From assembly GCF_024448935.1 (NCBI RefSeq), contig NZ_JAMOIE010000009.1, positions 21,883-85,882 of the forward strand: a stretch of DNA of 64,000 nt, read 5' to 3'. This DNA comes from Stutzerimonas stutzeri (GTDB taxonomy: Bacteria; Pseudomonadota; Gammaproteobacteria; Pseudomonadales; Pseudomonadaceae). How positions within the stretch are numbered: the stretch's first letter is position 1; every line of letters starts with the position of its first letter. The position numbers were made by a program, and so were the translations under genes. Below, in pieces: positions 7,936 through 18,045 of the stretch. The notes below the pieces were generated by a model. The model saw nothing but the letters and a program-made list of their open reading frames with translations, was not told where the DNA came from and searched no databases.

Positions 7936-8808
7936 TCAGCCTCCGTTCTGCTGCTGAAAGGCGCGCAGGGTTTCCTGACGGATCAGGTCCAGGCACTGGC
8001 GCTTGTAGTCCATGAACGCCGCGCTGGTAAGCAGGCTCTGCTCGCGCGGCCGGGGCAGGGTGACCTTGATGTCGGCGATGATCCGGCCGGGGCTGGCGCT
8101 CATCACCACGATGCGGTCGGAGAGGAACACCGCCTCGTCGATGTCGTGGGTAACGAACACCACGGTGTTGCGGAACTCGCGCCAGATTTCCAGCAGGTTC
8201 TCCTGCATCATGATTCGCGTCTGCGCATCCAGCGCGCCGAAGGGCTCATCCATCAGCAGCACGCTGGGGTAGTTGGCCAGCGCGCGGGCAATACCGACGC
8301 GTTGCTGCATGCCGCCCGACAGCGTGCCGGGGTAGGCGTCCTCGAAGGCGGCCAGGCCAACCAGCGACAGAAAGGTGCGGGCCACGCCACACGCCTCATT
8401 GCGCGATGCGCCGGCCATCAGCGGGCCGAAGGCGACGTTGTCGCGCACGGTTTTCCAGGGGAACAGCGAGTGTTGTTGGAACACCATGCCGCGGTCGGGG
8501 CTCGGCGCATCGACGCCCTTGCCGTCGATGGTCAGCTCACCGCGGGTTGGGCTGACGAACCCGGCCATGGCATTGAGCAGGGTCGACTTGCCGCAGCCTG
8601 AGGGGCCGAGCAGGCAAACGAACTCGCCGGGACGGATGTCCAACTGGGCGTCTTGAACGGCGGCGCGCTTGCCGCCCTGATGGTCGAACTCGATGTGCAG
8701 GTTGCACACGCTGATATGGCCGCGTCCCTCGTCCTTGCTGTTGGCTTTGGCGCGCAGGCGGCTGTGGTCGAGCACGGCGAGGCGGTTGTCCTGGATGGCA
8801 GTGTTCAT
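7936..8808 (-). CDS. ABC importer ATPase, nitrate/sulfonate/taurine type
   Basis: The 290-residue ATPase has Walker A (LLGPSGCGKST), signature LSGGMQQR and Walker B LLMDEPFGALD, followed by the H-loop VFVTHDIDEAVFLSDR typical of the SsuB/TauB/NrtD family. It energises uptake through the permease encoded next to it. ATG at 8808 overlaps the permease stop by four bases and has AGGAGG upstream; a longer frame reading back into the permease gene is a shadow. An N-terminal extension of about 35 residues precedes the core domain. The substrate cannot be read from the ATPase. Confidence 0.93.
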   Translation of the reverse strand: MNTAIQDNRLAVLDHSRLRAKANSKDEGRGHISVCNLHIEFDHQGGKRAAVQDAQLDIRPGEFVCLLGPSGCGKSTLLNAMAGFVSPTRGELTIDGKGVDAPSPDRGMVFQQHSLFPWKTVRDNVAFGPLMAGASRNEACGVARTFLSLVGLAAFEDAYPGTLSGGMQQRVGIARALANYPSVLLMDEPFGALDAQTRIMMQENLLEIWREFRNTVVFVTHDIDEAVFLSDRIVVMSASPGRIIADIKVTLPRPREQSLLTSAAFMDYKRQCLDLIRQETLRAFQQQNGG

Positions 8809-9725
8809 GGGCGACCTCCTTTGGCCTGCCAGTGCAGCAGCGGTGCGCAGGCCTTGCGCACGAGCAGCGTGCACAGGGTGCCGAGGCCGCCGATGGTGAG
8901 CATGCCGATGATGATTTCCGGGTACTTGACCAGGGTGTAGCTGGTCCAGGTGAAATAGCCGATGCCGTACTGGCCGCTGATGATTTCGCCAGCCAGCAGG
9001 GAGAACCAGGCCACGCCCATGCCGATCGCCAGCCCTGCGACAATGCTCGGCATCGCGCCAGGTATCACCACATGCCAGAGGATGGCCTTCTTGCTTGCCC
9101 CCAGGCTGCGGGCGGCGCGGACCAGCACATCGGGCGTCTGCTCCACGCCGTGCACGGTGTTGAGGACGATGGGGAAGAACGCACCGAGAAAGGTGATGAA
9201 GACGATGCTCGACTGTTCGGTGGGCAACATCAGGATCGCCAGGGGGATCCAGGCCACCGCCGGAATCGGCCGGAACAGCTCGATGTACGGCAGGATGATG
9301 TCTTCGGCCCAACGCGAGCGCCCCATCATCACCCCGGCCAGCACGCCCAGCACCACGGCGTAGGCGTAGGCAATGGCGATCCGCTCCATGCTGTGGACGA
9401 TGTGCAGGTAGAACTCGGCGCTGGAGAGCTGAGTCACCAGCGCCTCACCTACCATAAGCGGCGTCGGCACGTTCTCGAAGTTGATGAAGACGTTGAAGCC
9501 ACGACTGGCGGCGAAATGCCAGATCACCAGCGCCATCAGCAACGCGGCGACACGCACCAGATAGCGACCGGTCATGGCTGGCAGACGCCGCCGGGGCCGG
9601 TTGGCTGCGGGCGAATCGGGCTCGGCTGACGGGCTTGGCGCGGCGGCGACTTCCAGCGCGGGTGCCACCGTTATGGCAGGCACCGGCGTGGCTGGATCGA
9701 ACACGGGGTTCGGCTTGACACTCAT
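8805..9725 (-). CDS. ABC importer permease, SsuC/TauC type
   Basis: This 306-residue inner-membrane protein has a proline/alanine-rich cytoplasmic N-terminus of about 48 residues, then around six membrane segments. The EAA-like loop that contacts the ATPase is visible as ARSLGASKKAILWHVVIPGAMPSIVAGL. The family moves nitrate, sulfonates, taurine or related small anions. GAGGAG lies upstream of the ATG. It follows the binding-protein gene by 55 bases and overlaps the ATPase gene by four. Confidence 0.93.
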   Translation of the reverse strand: MSVKPNPVFDPATPVPAITVAPALEVAAAPSPSAEPDSPAANRPRRRLPAMTGRYLVRVAALLMALVIWHFAASRGFNVFINFENVPTPLMVGEALVTQLSSAEFYLHIVHSMERIAIAYAYAVVLGVLAGVMMGRSRWAEDIILPYIELFRPIPAVAWIPLAILMLPTEQSSIVFITFLGAFFPIVLNTVHGVEQTPDVLVRAARSLGASKKAILWHVVIPGAMPSIVAGLAIGMGVAWFSLLAGEIISGQYGIGYFTWTSYTLVKYPEIIIGMLTIGGLGTLCTLLVRKACAPLLHWQAKGGRP

Positions 9726-9780
9726 GGCTACGCTCCTCGGCTCAGGTTTGCTTTTGCGCTCTGCGGCGCCTATGCGCGGA

Positions 9781-11151
9781 TCAGGGCAACATCGCGACCG
9801 GTTGCGAGGCAGTCAGTGGTACGCCGCCGCTCTCGGCCATATGCCGCTCGGAGTCAGCCTTTTTCATGAACGCGAGGACTTCGCCGCTCGGGTCCCTGAT
9901 CAGATAGGCGGCTTTGCCGAACAGCTTCAGCCCGGTGAGGTTGTCGTAGACGTAGGTGGCGTAGACGGCGGCACCGTCGGCCTTGGCCTTCTCTTCGGCG
10001 GCGAGCATCTCCGCGGCGCTGTCGTAGGCGACCACTCCCTGGTCGGCGAACCAGATCTCCGCAGGCTTGCGGCCGGGAGCGCGCGGAGCCGGGCTGACCA
10101 CGTTCTGCACCATGGCGGCGTAGTCCAGGTCCGACGCCGCGTAAGCGCGCTTGAGGTAGGAGTCGTCGATCCAGGCGGCGAAATCCAGGTCGGGAATATC
10201 CATTTCTTCCTGCAGCAACCCATGGTCGTACTTCATCGCCTCGACCCACTGCGGCTTGATGCTCGCTTCCATGGTCGAGATGCCGCCGTCACTGAAATAG
10301 AGGTAGAGCACTTCTTTATCGACGCCGGTCCACTCGGCCACCTGGGTGGCGGCGCGCATCGGGTCTTCGCTGATCCACTTCTGCGCGGCCAGCGTGGCCT
10401 TGAGCACGCCTTCGACGACCTCCGGGTACTTCCGTGCAAAGGCTTCGCGCACCACGATGCCGTGAAAGGTAGGAATGCCGGCCTCGCTGCCGTCGTAGAT
10501 CTTCCGGCCGGTGCCACGGAACTCCATGATCTCCGACCAGGGGCAGAAATCGGCGTGGGCGTCGATCTTGCCGGCGGCAATATTGGCGGCGCCCACCGGT
10601 GGTCCCTGGTTGACCAGGGTGACCTGGTCCGATAGCCCTGCGTCGCGCAGCACCTTGAGCGTCATGCCCCAGGCAGCGCTACCAACCGGGGTGGACAGGC
10701 TCTTGCCGGCTAAATCTTGCAAACTCTGCACGGAAGACGCCGCCGGTACCACGATGCCATTACCGGTTCCCTTGAGGTTATAACCGGTCACCGCGATGAA
10801 ACGCGTCTGCTGCCTACCGGTGGCCTGGAACTTGGCGCCGTTGACGATCAGCGGGTAATCGCCCATGACGCCGAAGTCGAGCTTGCCGGCCAGCATCTGA
10901 TTGGTGATTGGCGGGCCGGAATCGTAATCGCGGAACTCGATCTGGTAATCGGCGCCCTTGTATTTGCCGGTCGTGGGCAAGTGCTGCTTCAGCAGGCCGA
11001 GCTTTTCCAGCACGACGCCACCAGAAACGGTGTTGGTGACCATGCTCTGATGGCCGATGCCGACGCGGATGGTTTCCGCCGCGGCAGGGCCGCTCAAGAC
11101 CATGAGCGATCCGATCAACGAGGTTGTAAGCAGGCTATTCCGGTTGTCCAT
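9781..11151 (-). CDS. ABC importer substrate-binding protein with C-terminal extension
   Basis: The 456-residue periplasmic protein has a signal peptide ending near GPAAAE and an NMT1/SsuA/NrtA-like binding fold up to about residue 338 (segments GKLDFGVMGDYPLIVNG, LAGKSLSTPVGSAAWGM and AHADFCPWSEIMEF are typical). The last 118 residues are extra. Their core, from EIWFADQG to VYVYDNLTGLKLFGKAAYLI, resembles the second half of NosL domains (a copper-binding accessory fold) but without the NosL CGM copper motif. That similarity is from memory and tentative. It is the first gene of the minus-strand cluster. Confidence 0.85.
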   Translation of the reverse strand: MDNRNSLLTTSLIGSLMVLSGPAAAETIRVGIGHQSMVTNTVSGGVVLEKLGLLKQHLPTTGKYKGADYQIEFRDYDSGPPITNQMLAGKLDFGVMGDYPLIVNGAKFQATGRQQTRFIAVTGYNLKGTGNGIVVPAASSVQSLQDLAGKSLSTPVGSAAWGMTLKVLRDAGLSDQVTLVNQGPPVGAANIAAGKIDAHADFCPWSEIMEFRGTGRKIYDGSEAGIPTFHGIVVREAFARKYPEVVEGVLKATLAAQKWISEDPMRAATQVAEWTGVDKEVLYLYFSDGGISTMEASIKPQWVEAMKYDHGLLQEEMDIPDLDFAAWIDDSYLKRAYAASDLDYAAMVQNVVSPAPRAPGRKPAEIWFADQGVVAYDSAAEMLAAEEKAKADGAAVYATYVYDNLTGLKLFGKAAYLIRDPSGEVLAFMKKADSERHMAESGGVPLTASQPVAMLP

Positions 11152-11179
11152 TTGTCTTCACCTTGGCGGTTGAGCAACT

Positions 11180-11189
11180 TGTACTAACA
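11180..11189. promoter_or_regulatory. Second candidate GntR operator
   Basis: TGTACTAACA matches the TGT-N4-ACA core of the palindrome at 7880-7893. It lies 28 bases upstream of the binding-protein start, between the putative sigma-54 promoter and the gene, where a bound repressor could block transcription. The flanks are not symmetrical, so the match is weaker than the first site. Confidence 0.35.
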
Positions 11190-11214
11190 GGGCATGACGC
11201 CTGTGTTTGAAGGT

Positions 11215-11229
11215 GCACCGGCTGTGCCA
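11215..11229 (-). promoter_or_regulatory. Candidate sigma-54 promoter for the importer/redox cluster
   Basis: On the minus strand the segment reads TGGCAC-AGCCG-GTGC. The GG (-24) and GC (-12) dinucleotides and their spacing fit the sigma-54 consensus TGGCAC-N5-TTGC, with one deviation in the -12 box. Transcription would begin about 50 bases before the binding-protein ATG. Organosulfur-compound genes in pseudomonads are sometimes sigma-54 dependent, which makes it plausible but unproven. Confidence 0.4.
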
Positions 11230-11605
11230 GAACGCCGTGGTTCGGACTTATCTCCTTGTTTTGGGAATGGATTTATTGGGGTTGCTGACTGTACGGTCAG
11301 GGCCAGGCAGGCACCCGCTGCGCTCGCCTATGGTGCGTATTTACTACGAGCGTCCCAGCACGGCGCAGCGCGCGATGTAGCCTTTAGAACAAGTGGAACA
11401 AGTCGGGGAACGGCGGGCGGCTGCTTTGCCGAAGGTCGCTATTCTGGACGGCGTGCCGTGAACAACTCGGTCGTGGACGGGCTCGCTCTCAGGGCGAAAC
11501 GAACCGTTCCGATGAGCGGCCTGCTAAGCGTCGGCTGCTTCGCGCAATGAGCGCCTGTTCGTAGTAAATAGCCTGGCTTTTCGCACCCAGAGCATTATCC
11601 GCACC
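11230..11605. other. Intergenic region, no supported gene
   Basis: This divergent gap separates the minus-strand ABC/redox cluster from a small plus-strand gene. A frame at 11194-11550 gives no recognisable protein and overlaps the cluster's promoter sites. The second half probably holds the promoter of the small gene at 11606, but I cannot pick convincing -35 and -10 boxes. Confidence 0.4.
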
Positions 11606-11803
11606 ATGTCCACCCTGACCGAGTTGGCGCAGCAGGTTGCCGCGCTCTATCCATTGCAGGACAAGACCGCCGGCAAGCGTTACCGCATCGTCAGACAACT
11701 CGCAGGCATGACGGAGCTGGAGGAGATCGGCGGCATGCCGCGTTACGTCGACACCTGCCAGCTCGACGACGAGGAGCTTTGGGATGGTCGCGTCGCCAGT
11801 TGA
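11606..11803 (+). CDS. Small conserved-looking hypothetical protein
   Basis: The 65-residue product is soluble and acidic toward the C-terminus (TCQLDDEELWDGRV), with a central basic RYRIVRQL stretch. Codon use and composition look like a real gene, but there is no good ribosome binding site and I recognise no domain. It stands alone, pointing toward ridA on the opposite strand. Confidence 0.5.
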   Translation: MSTLTELAQQVAALYPLQDKTAGKRYRIVRQLAGMTELEEIGGMPRYVDTCQLDDEELWDGRVAS

Positions 11804-11890
11804 TAAAAGTCAGCGGCACTCAGGTCGCGGTTGCAATCGGGCGCTGCAGCATTCCAGTAGCGTTCCCCGCGCTGATTGGCTAGCTGGGTA

Positions 11891-12271
11891 TCACTCGAGC
11901 ACCATGATGGCGTCCATTTCAACTTGTGCAGCCTTGGGTAGTGCGGCGATGCCGATGGCGGCGCGGGCGGGGTAGGGCTGCTGGAAATAGCGGCTCATGA
12001 CCTCGTTGACAGTGGCAAAGTTGCCGAGGTCGGTGAGAAAGATATTCAGCTTGACGAGGTCCTTGAGCGAACCGCCAGCGGCTTCGGCGACAGCCTTGAG
12101 GTTTTCGAAGACCTGTACGGTCTGTGCTTCGAAGCCTTCCACCAGTTCCATGGTCTTCGGGTCCAGCGGAATCTGACCGGACATGTAGACGGTATTGCCG
12201 GCCTTGATCGCTTGGGAATAGGGGCCAATGGCGGCGGGTGCGTTGTCGCTGTTGATGACGGTGCGGGGCAT
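11891..12271 (-). CDS. ridA: RidA-family enamine/imine deaminase
   Basis: The 126-residue protein matches the RidA/YjgF/UK114 family over its whole length: N-terminal [12 protein letters not shown], central [10 protein letters not shown], and the C-terminal segment [22 protein letters not shown] with the conserved catalytic arginine. It hydrolyses reactive enamine/imine intermediates such as 2-aminoacrylate released by PLP enzymes. It lies 104 bases downstream of spoT in the same orientation, the usual Pseudomonas arrangement, and may share the spoT transcript. Confidence 0.95.
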   Translation of the reverse strand: MPRTVINSDNAPAAIGPYSQAIKAGNTVYMSGQIPLDPKTMELVEGFEAQTVQVFENLKAVAEAAGGSLKDLVKLNIFLTDLGNFATVNEVMSRYFQQPYPARAAIGIAALPKAAQVEMDAIMVLE

Positions 12272-12375
12272 GGTAAAACTCCGTTCAGAAGACGATAAAA
12301 TCGCTGGGACATTGAAGGCTGAACGAATACGCGTGTTTCGTCCAGCCTCTAGCTTCCAGCGCTCTTCTCGGCTTT

Positions 12376-14484
12376 TTAAGCCTTCATCCGGGTGATACGC
12401 ATGACGCCCTTGATCGCCCGCAGCTTCTTGATCACGCGCGCCAGGTGTACGCGGTCATGCACACTGACCACCAGCTGAACGACGCTGATGCGGCCGTCGC
12501 GCTCGTCCATGCCGATCTTTTCGATGTTGCCGTCCGCCGCATTGACGCTGCCAGCCAACAGGGCGATCAGGCCCCGCTGGTGTTCCAGTTCAACGCGTAG
12601 CTCGACGTTGAACTCACCGGTGACGTCCTTGGACCAGGACAGCTGAATGCATTTATCCGGGTTGTGCCGAACATCGGCGATGTTCCGGCAGGTGTCGAGG
12701 TGCACCACCATGCCCTTGCCCGCGGACAGGTGGCCGACGATGGGATCGCCAGGAATCGGCGTGCAACACTTGGCATAGTTGAGCACCAGACCTTCGGTGC
12801 CGCGAATAGCAAGTGGCCCTTCAGCGCTCGGTGCTTGTTCGCCTTCACTGGCCAGCAAACGTCGGGCAATGACGTAGGCCATGCGATTGCCCAGGCCGAT
12901 ATCCTCCAGCAGGTCTTCGATGACCTCCATATGGTACTCATTGAGCACCGTGCGGATGCGCTCCGGGGCAAGGCTTTCCAGGCTGGTGTCGAAACCGGCC
13001 AATGCCTTGTTTAGCAGGCGCTCGCCGAGGTTGATCGATTCCGAGCGACGCTGCAGCTTCAGCGCATGGCGGATGTGCGTTCGCGCCTTGCCGGTGACCA
13101 CGAAATTCAGCCAGGCCGGGTTGGGGCGCGCGCCCGGAGCGGTAACGATCTCAACGGTACAACCGCTTTCCAGCGCTTGCGACAGAGGTGCCAGGCGCCT
13201 ATTGACGCGGCAGGCAATGCACGTATTGCCGACGTCGGTGTGCACGGCGTAGGCGAAGTCCACCGCGGTGGAGCCCTTCGGCAACTCCATGATGCTGCCC
13301 TTGGGCGTGAAGACATAGACCTCGTCCGGGAACAGGTCGATCTTCACGCTTTCGATGAACTCAAGGGAATTGCCGGCGCGTTCCTGCAGTTCCAGCACGC
13401 CTTTGACCCACTGTCGTGCGCGGGCGTGGGTGCCTTTCGCGGTTTCTTCCCCGTTGGACTTGTACAGCCAGTGCGCAGCGATGCCGTTGTTGGCCATCTC
13501 TTCCATCTCGCGGGTGCGGATCTGGATCTCGATGGGCACCCCGTGCATGCCGAACAGGGTGGTATGCAGGGACTGGTAACCATTGGCCTTGGGGATCGCG
13601 ATGTAATCCTTGAAGCGGCCCGGGAGGGGCTTGTAGAGGCTGTGTACCGCGCCGAGTACGCGATAGCAGGTATCGACTTTGTCGACGACGATCCGGAACG
13701 CGTAGACGTCCATGATCTCGTTGAACGCCTTTCGCTTGCCGCGCATCTTCTTGTAGATGCTGTAGAGGTGCTTCTCGCGGCCGACGATCTCGCCTTCAAG
13801 GCCATCGCGTTCGAGGCAGTGGATCAGCGACTGCTCGATCTTCTCGACGATCTCGTTGCGATTGCCGCGCGCGCGACGTACCGCGGCGCGTATCCGCTCC
13901 GAGCGCATCGGGTACATGGCCTTGAAGCCCAGATCCTCGAATTCCACGCGCATCGCGTGCATGCCCAGCCGGTTGGCAATGGGTGCGTAGATTTCCAGGG
14001 TTTCCTTGGCGATGCGCCGGCGCTTTTCACCGGCCAGCACCTCCAGGGTGCGCATGTTGTGCAGGCGGTCAGCGAGCTTGACCAGAATCACCCGGATGTC
14101 GCGTGCCATGGCCATGGCCATCTTCTGGAAGTTCTCGGCCTGGGCTTCGGCCTTGGTCTCGAACTTCATCTGGGTCAGTTTGCTGACACCGTCCACCAAC
14201 TCGGCGACAGTTTCGCCAAATTGCGCGGTGAGCGCCTCCTTGGCGATGCCGGTGTCCTCGATGACATCATGCAGCATGGCGGCCATCAGGCTCTGATGAT
14301 CCATGTGCATATCGGCGAGAATGTTGGCTACCGCAAGGGGGTGGGTGACGTAGGCTTCACCGCTGCGCCGACGCTGGCCGTCGTGGGCCTGCTCGGCGTA
14401 GAAATAGGCACGGCGGACCAGATTGACCTGGTCAGCGCCGAGATAGGTCGACAGGCGATCGGCAAGAGCGTCTATGGCTGGCAA
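12376..14484 (-). CDS. spoT: Bifunctional (p)ppGpp synthetase/hydrolase SpoT
   Basis: This 702-residue enzyme makes and degrades the alarmone (p)ppGpp. The hydrolase HD domain (about 45-145) is intact, with H72-D73 and E76-D77 in LHDVIEDT. The synthetase domain (about 235-345) carries the [19 protein letters not shown] substrate segment, followed by TGS (about 385-446, VYVFTPKG) and a C-terminal ACT domain. Preserved hydrolase residues and the rpoZ-spoT-ridA order separate it from RelA. It lies 60 bases after rpoZ on the same strand. Confidence 0.97.
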   Translation of the reverse strand: MPAIDALADRLSTYLGADQVNLVRRAYFYAEQAHDGQRRRSGEAYVTHPLAVANILADMHMDHQSLMAAMLHDVIEDTGIAKEALTAQFGETVAELVDGVSKLTQMKFETKAEAQAENFQKMAMAMARDIRVILVKLADRLHNMRTLEVLAGEKRRRIAKETLEIYAPIANRLGMHAMRVEFEDLGFKAMYPMRSERIRAAVRRARGNRNEIVEKIEQSLIHCLERDGLEGEIVGREKHLYSIYKKMRGKRKAFNEIMDVYAFRIVVDKVDTCYRVLGAVHSLYKPLPGRFKDYIAIPKANGYQSLHTTLFGMHGVPIEIQIRTREMEEMANNGIAAHWLYKSNGEETAKGTHARARQWVKGVLELQERAGNSLEFIESVKIDLFPDEVYVFTPKGSIMELPKGSTAVDFAYAVHTDVGNTCIACRVNRRLAPLSQALESGCTVEIVTAPGARPNPAWLNFVVTGKARTHIRHALKLQRRSESINLGERLLNKALAGFDTSLESLAPERIRTVLNEYHMEVIEDLLEDIGLGNRMAYVIARRLLASEGEQAPSAEGPLAIRGTEGLVLNYAKCCTPIPGDPIVGHLSAGKGMVVHLDTCRNIADVRHNPDKCIQLSWSKDVTGEFNVELRVELEHQRGLIALLAGSVNAADGNIEKIGMDERDGRISVVQLVVSVHDRVHLARVIKKLRAIKGVMRITRMKA

Positions 14485-14544
14485 GGGATTACTCCTTGCC
14501 GGCGGGGCGCTATGGCTGCGGTTCGACTTCGACCTGGCATTTAA

Positions 14545-14808
14545 TCAGAGGGCCTCGTTGGGCTCTTCCTCGTACTGAACGAACAGTGGCTCGTCGACGA
14601 CAATGTCGTCCTGAGCGATGACGTCATAATCCACCAGGCCTGAGGCGATTTCACGCAGGGCCACGACGGTCGGCTTGTCATTTTCCCAGGCTACCTTGGG
14701 CTCTTTGCCGCCGGTGGCCAGTTGGCGCGAGCGCTTGGTAGCGAGCATGACCAGCTCGAAGCGGTTATCTACGTTGTCCAGGCAGTCTTCAACGGTAACG
14801 CGGGCCAT
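14545..14808 (-). CDS. rpoZ: RNA polymerase omega subunit
   Basis: The 87-residue protein begins [20 protein letters not shown] and contains [10 protein letters not shown], the hallmark of the omega subunit, which binds the beta-prime C-terminus and helps polymerase assembly and the ppGpp response. ATG at 14808 is chosen over one five codons upstream because GAGGAA precedes it and family members start MARVT. It is followed by spoT; a repeat-rich spacer separates it from gmk upstream. Confidence 0.96.
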   Translation of the reverse strand: MARVTVEDCLDNVDNRFELVMLATKRSRQLATGGKEPKVAWENDKPTVVALREIASGLVDYDVIAQDDIVVDEPLFVQYEEEPNEAL

Positions 14809-14910
14809 GGTGTTCCTCATCAATAACGGTAACGCGTGCCCGAATGGGCGAGCGGACGGGATAGTTTAAAAAATCACCAGCCAATAGGGAAGCGGTAAAT
14901 CGCAGCCATG

Positions 14911-15030
14911 AGCTTCAAGCTTCAAGCTTCAAGCTGCAAGCTACAAGCTGCAAGCTGCAAGTGAAAGCGGGGAAGCTTGACCGCGATTAAACGCCTCCCT
15001 TCACCCCTAATCGCTTGCAGCTTGCAGCTC
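14911..15030. repeat. Heptamer tandem array with inverted copies
   Basis: Seven units of agctNca (agcttca, agctgca, agctaca) run from 14911 to 14959, and two opposite-strand units (gcttgca) lie at 15013-15026, directly beyond the gmk stop codon. The inverted copies could pair into a hairpin in the gmk-rpoZ spacer. The same heptamer family forms the larger array upstream of spuC. Confidence 0.8.
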
Positions 15031-15031
15031 C

Positions 15032-16592
<1,561 letters not shown>

Positions 16593-16806
16593 GGGAAACC
16601 TCTCGGTACGATGACGAAAGGCGGAGGATTGTAAAGGAAAATGCAGCCAGTGACGCCGGTGTCTCGTCTCCTGCAGTTGAGCCGCTTGGCGTATCAGGCG
16701 CTCGATTGGCATGGCTGCCTGCCGATGCGAATGGTTCGGCGATGGCCCTTAGCGTAGGTCAGGCCTCTATAATGGGCTTCAATTCACTCAGACCAGGATA
16801 AGCCTC

Positions 16807-17529
16807 ATGAAGCGTCCCAGTGGCCGCGCCGCCGATCAGCTGCGATCGATCCGCATTACTCGCCATTACACCAAGCACGCCGAGGGCTCGGTTTTGGTGG
16901 AGTTCGGCGACACCAAGGTGATCTGCACCGCCAGTATCGAAAATGGCGTGCCGCGCTTCCTCAAAGGGCAGGGGCAGGGCTGGTTGACCGCCGAGTACGG
17001 CATGCTGCCGCGAGCGACCGGCGACCGTAACCAGCGCGAAGCCAGTCGGGGCAAACAGGGTGGACGTACGCTGGAAATCCAGCGCTTGATCGGCCGTTCG
17101 TTGCGTGCCTCGCTGGACATGGGCAAGTTGGGCGAAAACACCATCTACATCGATTGTGACGTGATCCAGGCCGATGGCGGTACTCGCACTGCGTCGATCA
17201 CCGGGGCGATGGTGGCGCTGGTCGATGCGCTGAAATTGCTGAAGAAGCGCGGCGGGTTGAAGAGCGGCGAGCCACTCAAGCAGATGGTCGCGGCTGTGTC
17301 GGTAGGTATGTACCAGGGCGAACCGGTCCTCGACCTTGATTATCTCGAAGACTCGACGGCCGAAACCGACCTGAACGTGGTGATGACCAGCGCTGGCGGC
17401 TTCATCGAGGTGCAAGGCACCGCAGAAGGGGCGCCGTTCCAGCCAGATGAGTTGAATGCCATGCTGGCATTGGCGCAGGCCGGTATGCAGGAGCTATTCG
17501 CTCTGCAGGTTGCCGCGCTGGCTGATTAA
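16807..17529 (+). CDS. rph: Ribonuclease PH
   Basis: This 240-residue phosphorolytic exoribonuclease trims tRNA 3-prime ends. The N-terminus [19 protein letters not shown], the [14 protein letters not shown] segment and [21 protein letters not shown] phosphate-binding arginines (here [17 protein letters not shown]) are diagnostic, and the frame is full length without the frameshift known in some E. coli K-12 strains. A DUF4870 gene follows after 18 bases and is probably cotranscribed. Confidence 0.97.
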   Translation: MKRPSGRAADQLRSIRITRHYTKHAEGSVLVEFGDTKVICTASIENGVPRFLKGQGQGWLTAEYGMLPRATGDRNQREASRGKQGGRTLEIQRLIGRSLRASLDMGKLGENTIYIDCDVIQADGGTRTASITGAMVALVDALKLLKKRGGLKSGEPLKQMVAAVSVGMYQGEPVLDLDYLEDSTAETDLNVVMTSAGGFIEVQGTAEGAPFQPDELNAMLALAQAGMQELFALQVAALAD

Positions 17530-17547
17530 ACCGGAGGAGAGCATCTC

Positions 17548-17916
17548 ATGTCCGATCAGGAATTGGTTCCGCTGCCCTCTGTGCAAGCGCGGCAGTGGGC
17601 CATGTTCTGTCATTACTCGGCGTTCTTCTGGTTTCTGGTGCCAATGATCGGCAATGTGCTGGGCCCGTTGATCGTCTGGCAGTTGAAAAAGGACATGGAT
17701 CCCTTCGTCGACGAGCAGGGCAAGGAAGCGCTGAACTTCCAGATCACATTCAGCATCCTGCTGATGATTTGCGGGGTGCTTGCCTGGATACTGATCGGCT
17801 TTCCGTTAATGGCGCTTATCAGCGTGGTGGCACTGGTATTGGTGGTGATCGCGGGCATCCGTGCCAACGAGGGAAAGCCCTATCGCTATCCGTTTTGCTG
17901 GCGCATTGTCAGGTAG
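17548..17916 (+). CDS. DUF4870 membrane protein
   Basis: The 122-residue protein has three hydrophobic segments (about 20-45, 70-90, 90-110) and the DUF4870/Tic20-like signature WQLKKDMDPFVDEQGKEALNFQIT. Its biochemical role is unknown. CCGGAGGAG lies upstream of the start. It follows rph by 18 bases, an arrangement common in Pseudomonas. Confidence 0.9.
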   Translation: MSDQELVPLPSVQARQWAMFCHYSAFFWFLVPMIGNVLGPLIVWQLKKDMDPFVDEQGKEALNFQITFSILLMICGVLAWILIGFPLMALISVVALVLVVIAGIRANEGKPYRYPFCWRIVR

Positions 17917-18045
17917 CGTCGCGTCAGGTTGAGCCAGTCAGGTTTTTTATCTGACGGCGATGCGGGGGGCAGCGGGGTGGTCCGATCACCGCAGCGCTTC
18001 CATGAGTGGCTGAGAGCCCCGCACGCGGTGATGCGGGGCGCGCTA

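Noticed and set aside
11194..11550. 118-residue plus-strand frame
   Set aside because: It overlaps the promoter and operator sites of the minus-strand cluster, has no ribosome site and encodes no recognisable protein.
12317..12347. Hairpin downstream of spoT as a terminator
   Set aside because: Arms of 11 bases with one mismatch exist, but no U-run follows and ridA is likely cotranscribed.
13066..14544. Long plus-strand frame opposite spoT (492 residues)
   Set aside because: It is the complementary-strand shadow of spoT, a common artefact in high-G+C DNA, and resembles no protein.
14809..14823. Upstream start for rpoZ at 14823
   Set aside because: The ribosome site and family N-terminus (MARVTVED) favour 14808.
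17935..18040. Terminator between the DUF4870 gene and spuI
   Set aside because: GC-rich partial stems (near 18018-18042) and a T-run near 17943 exist, but they do not combine into a convincing stem followed by U on either strand.
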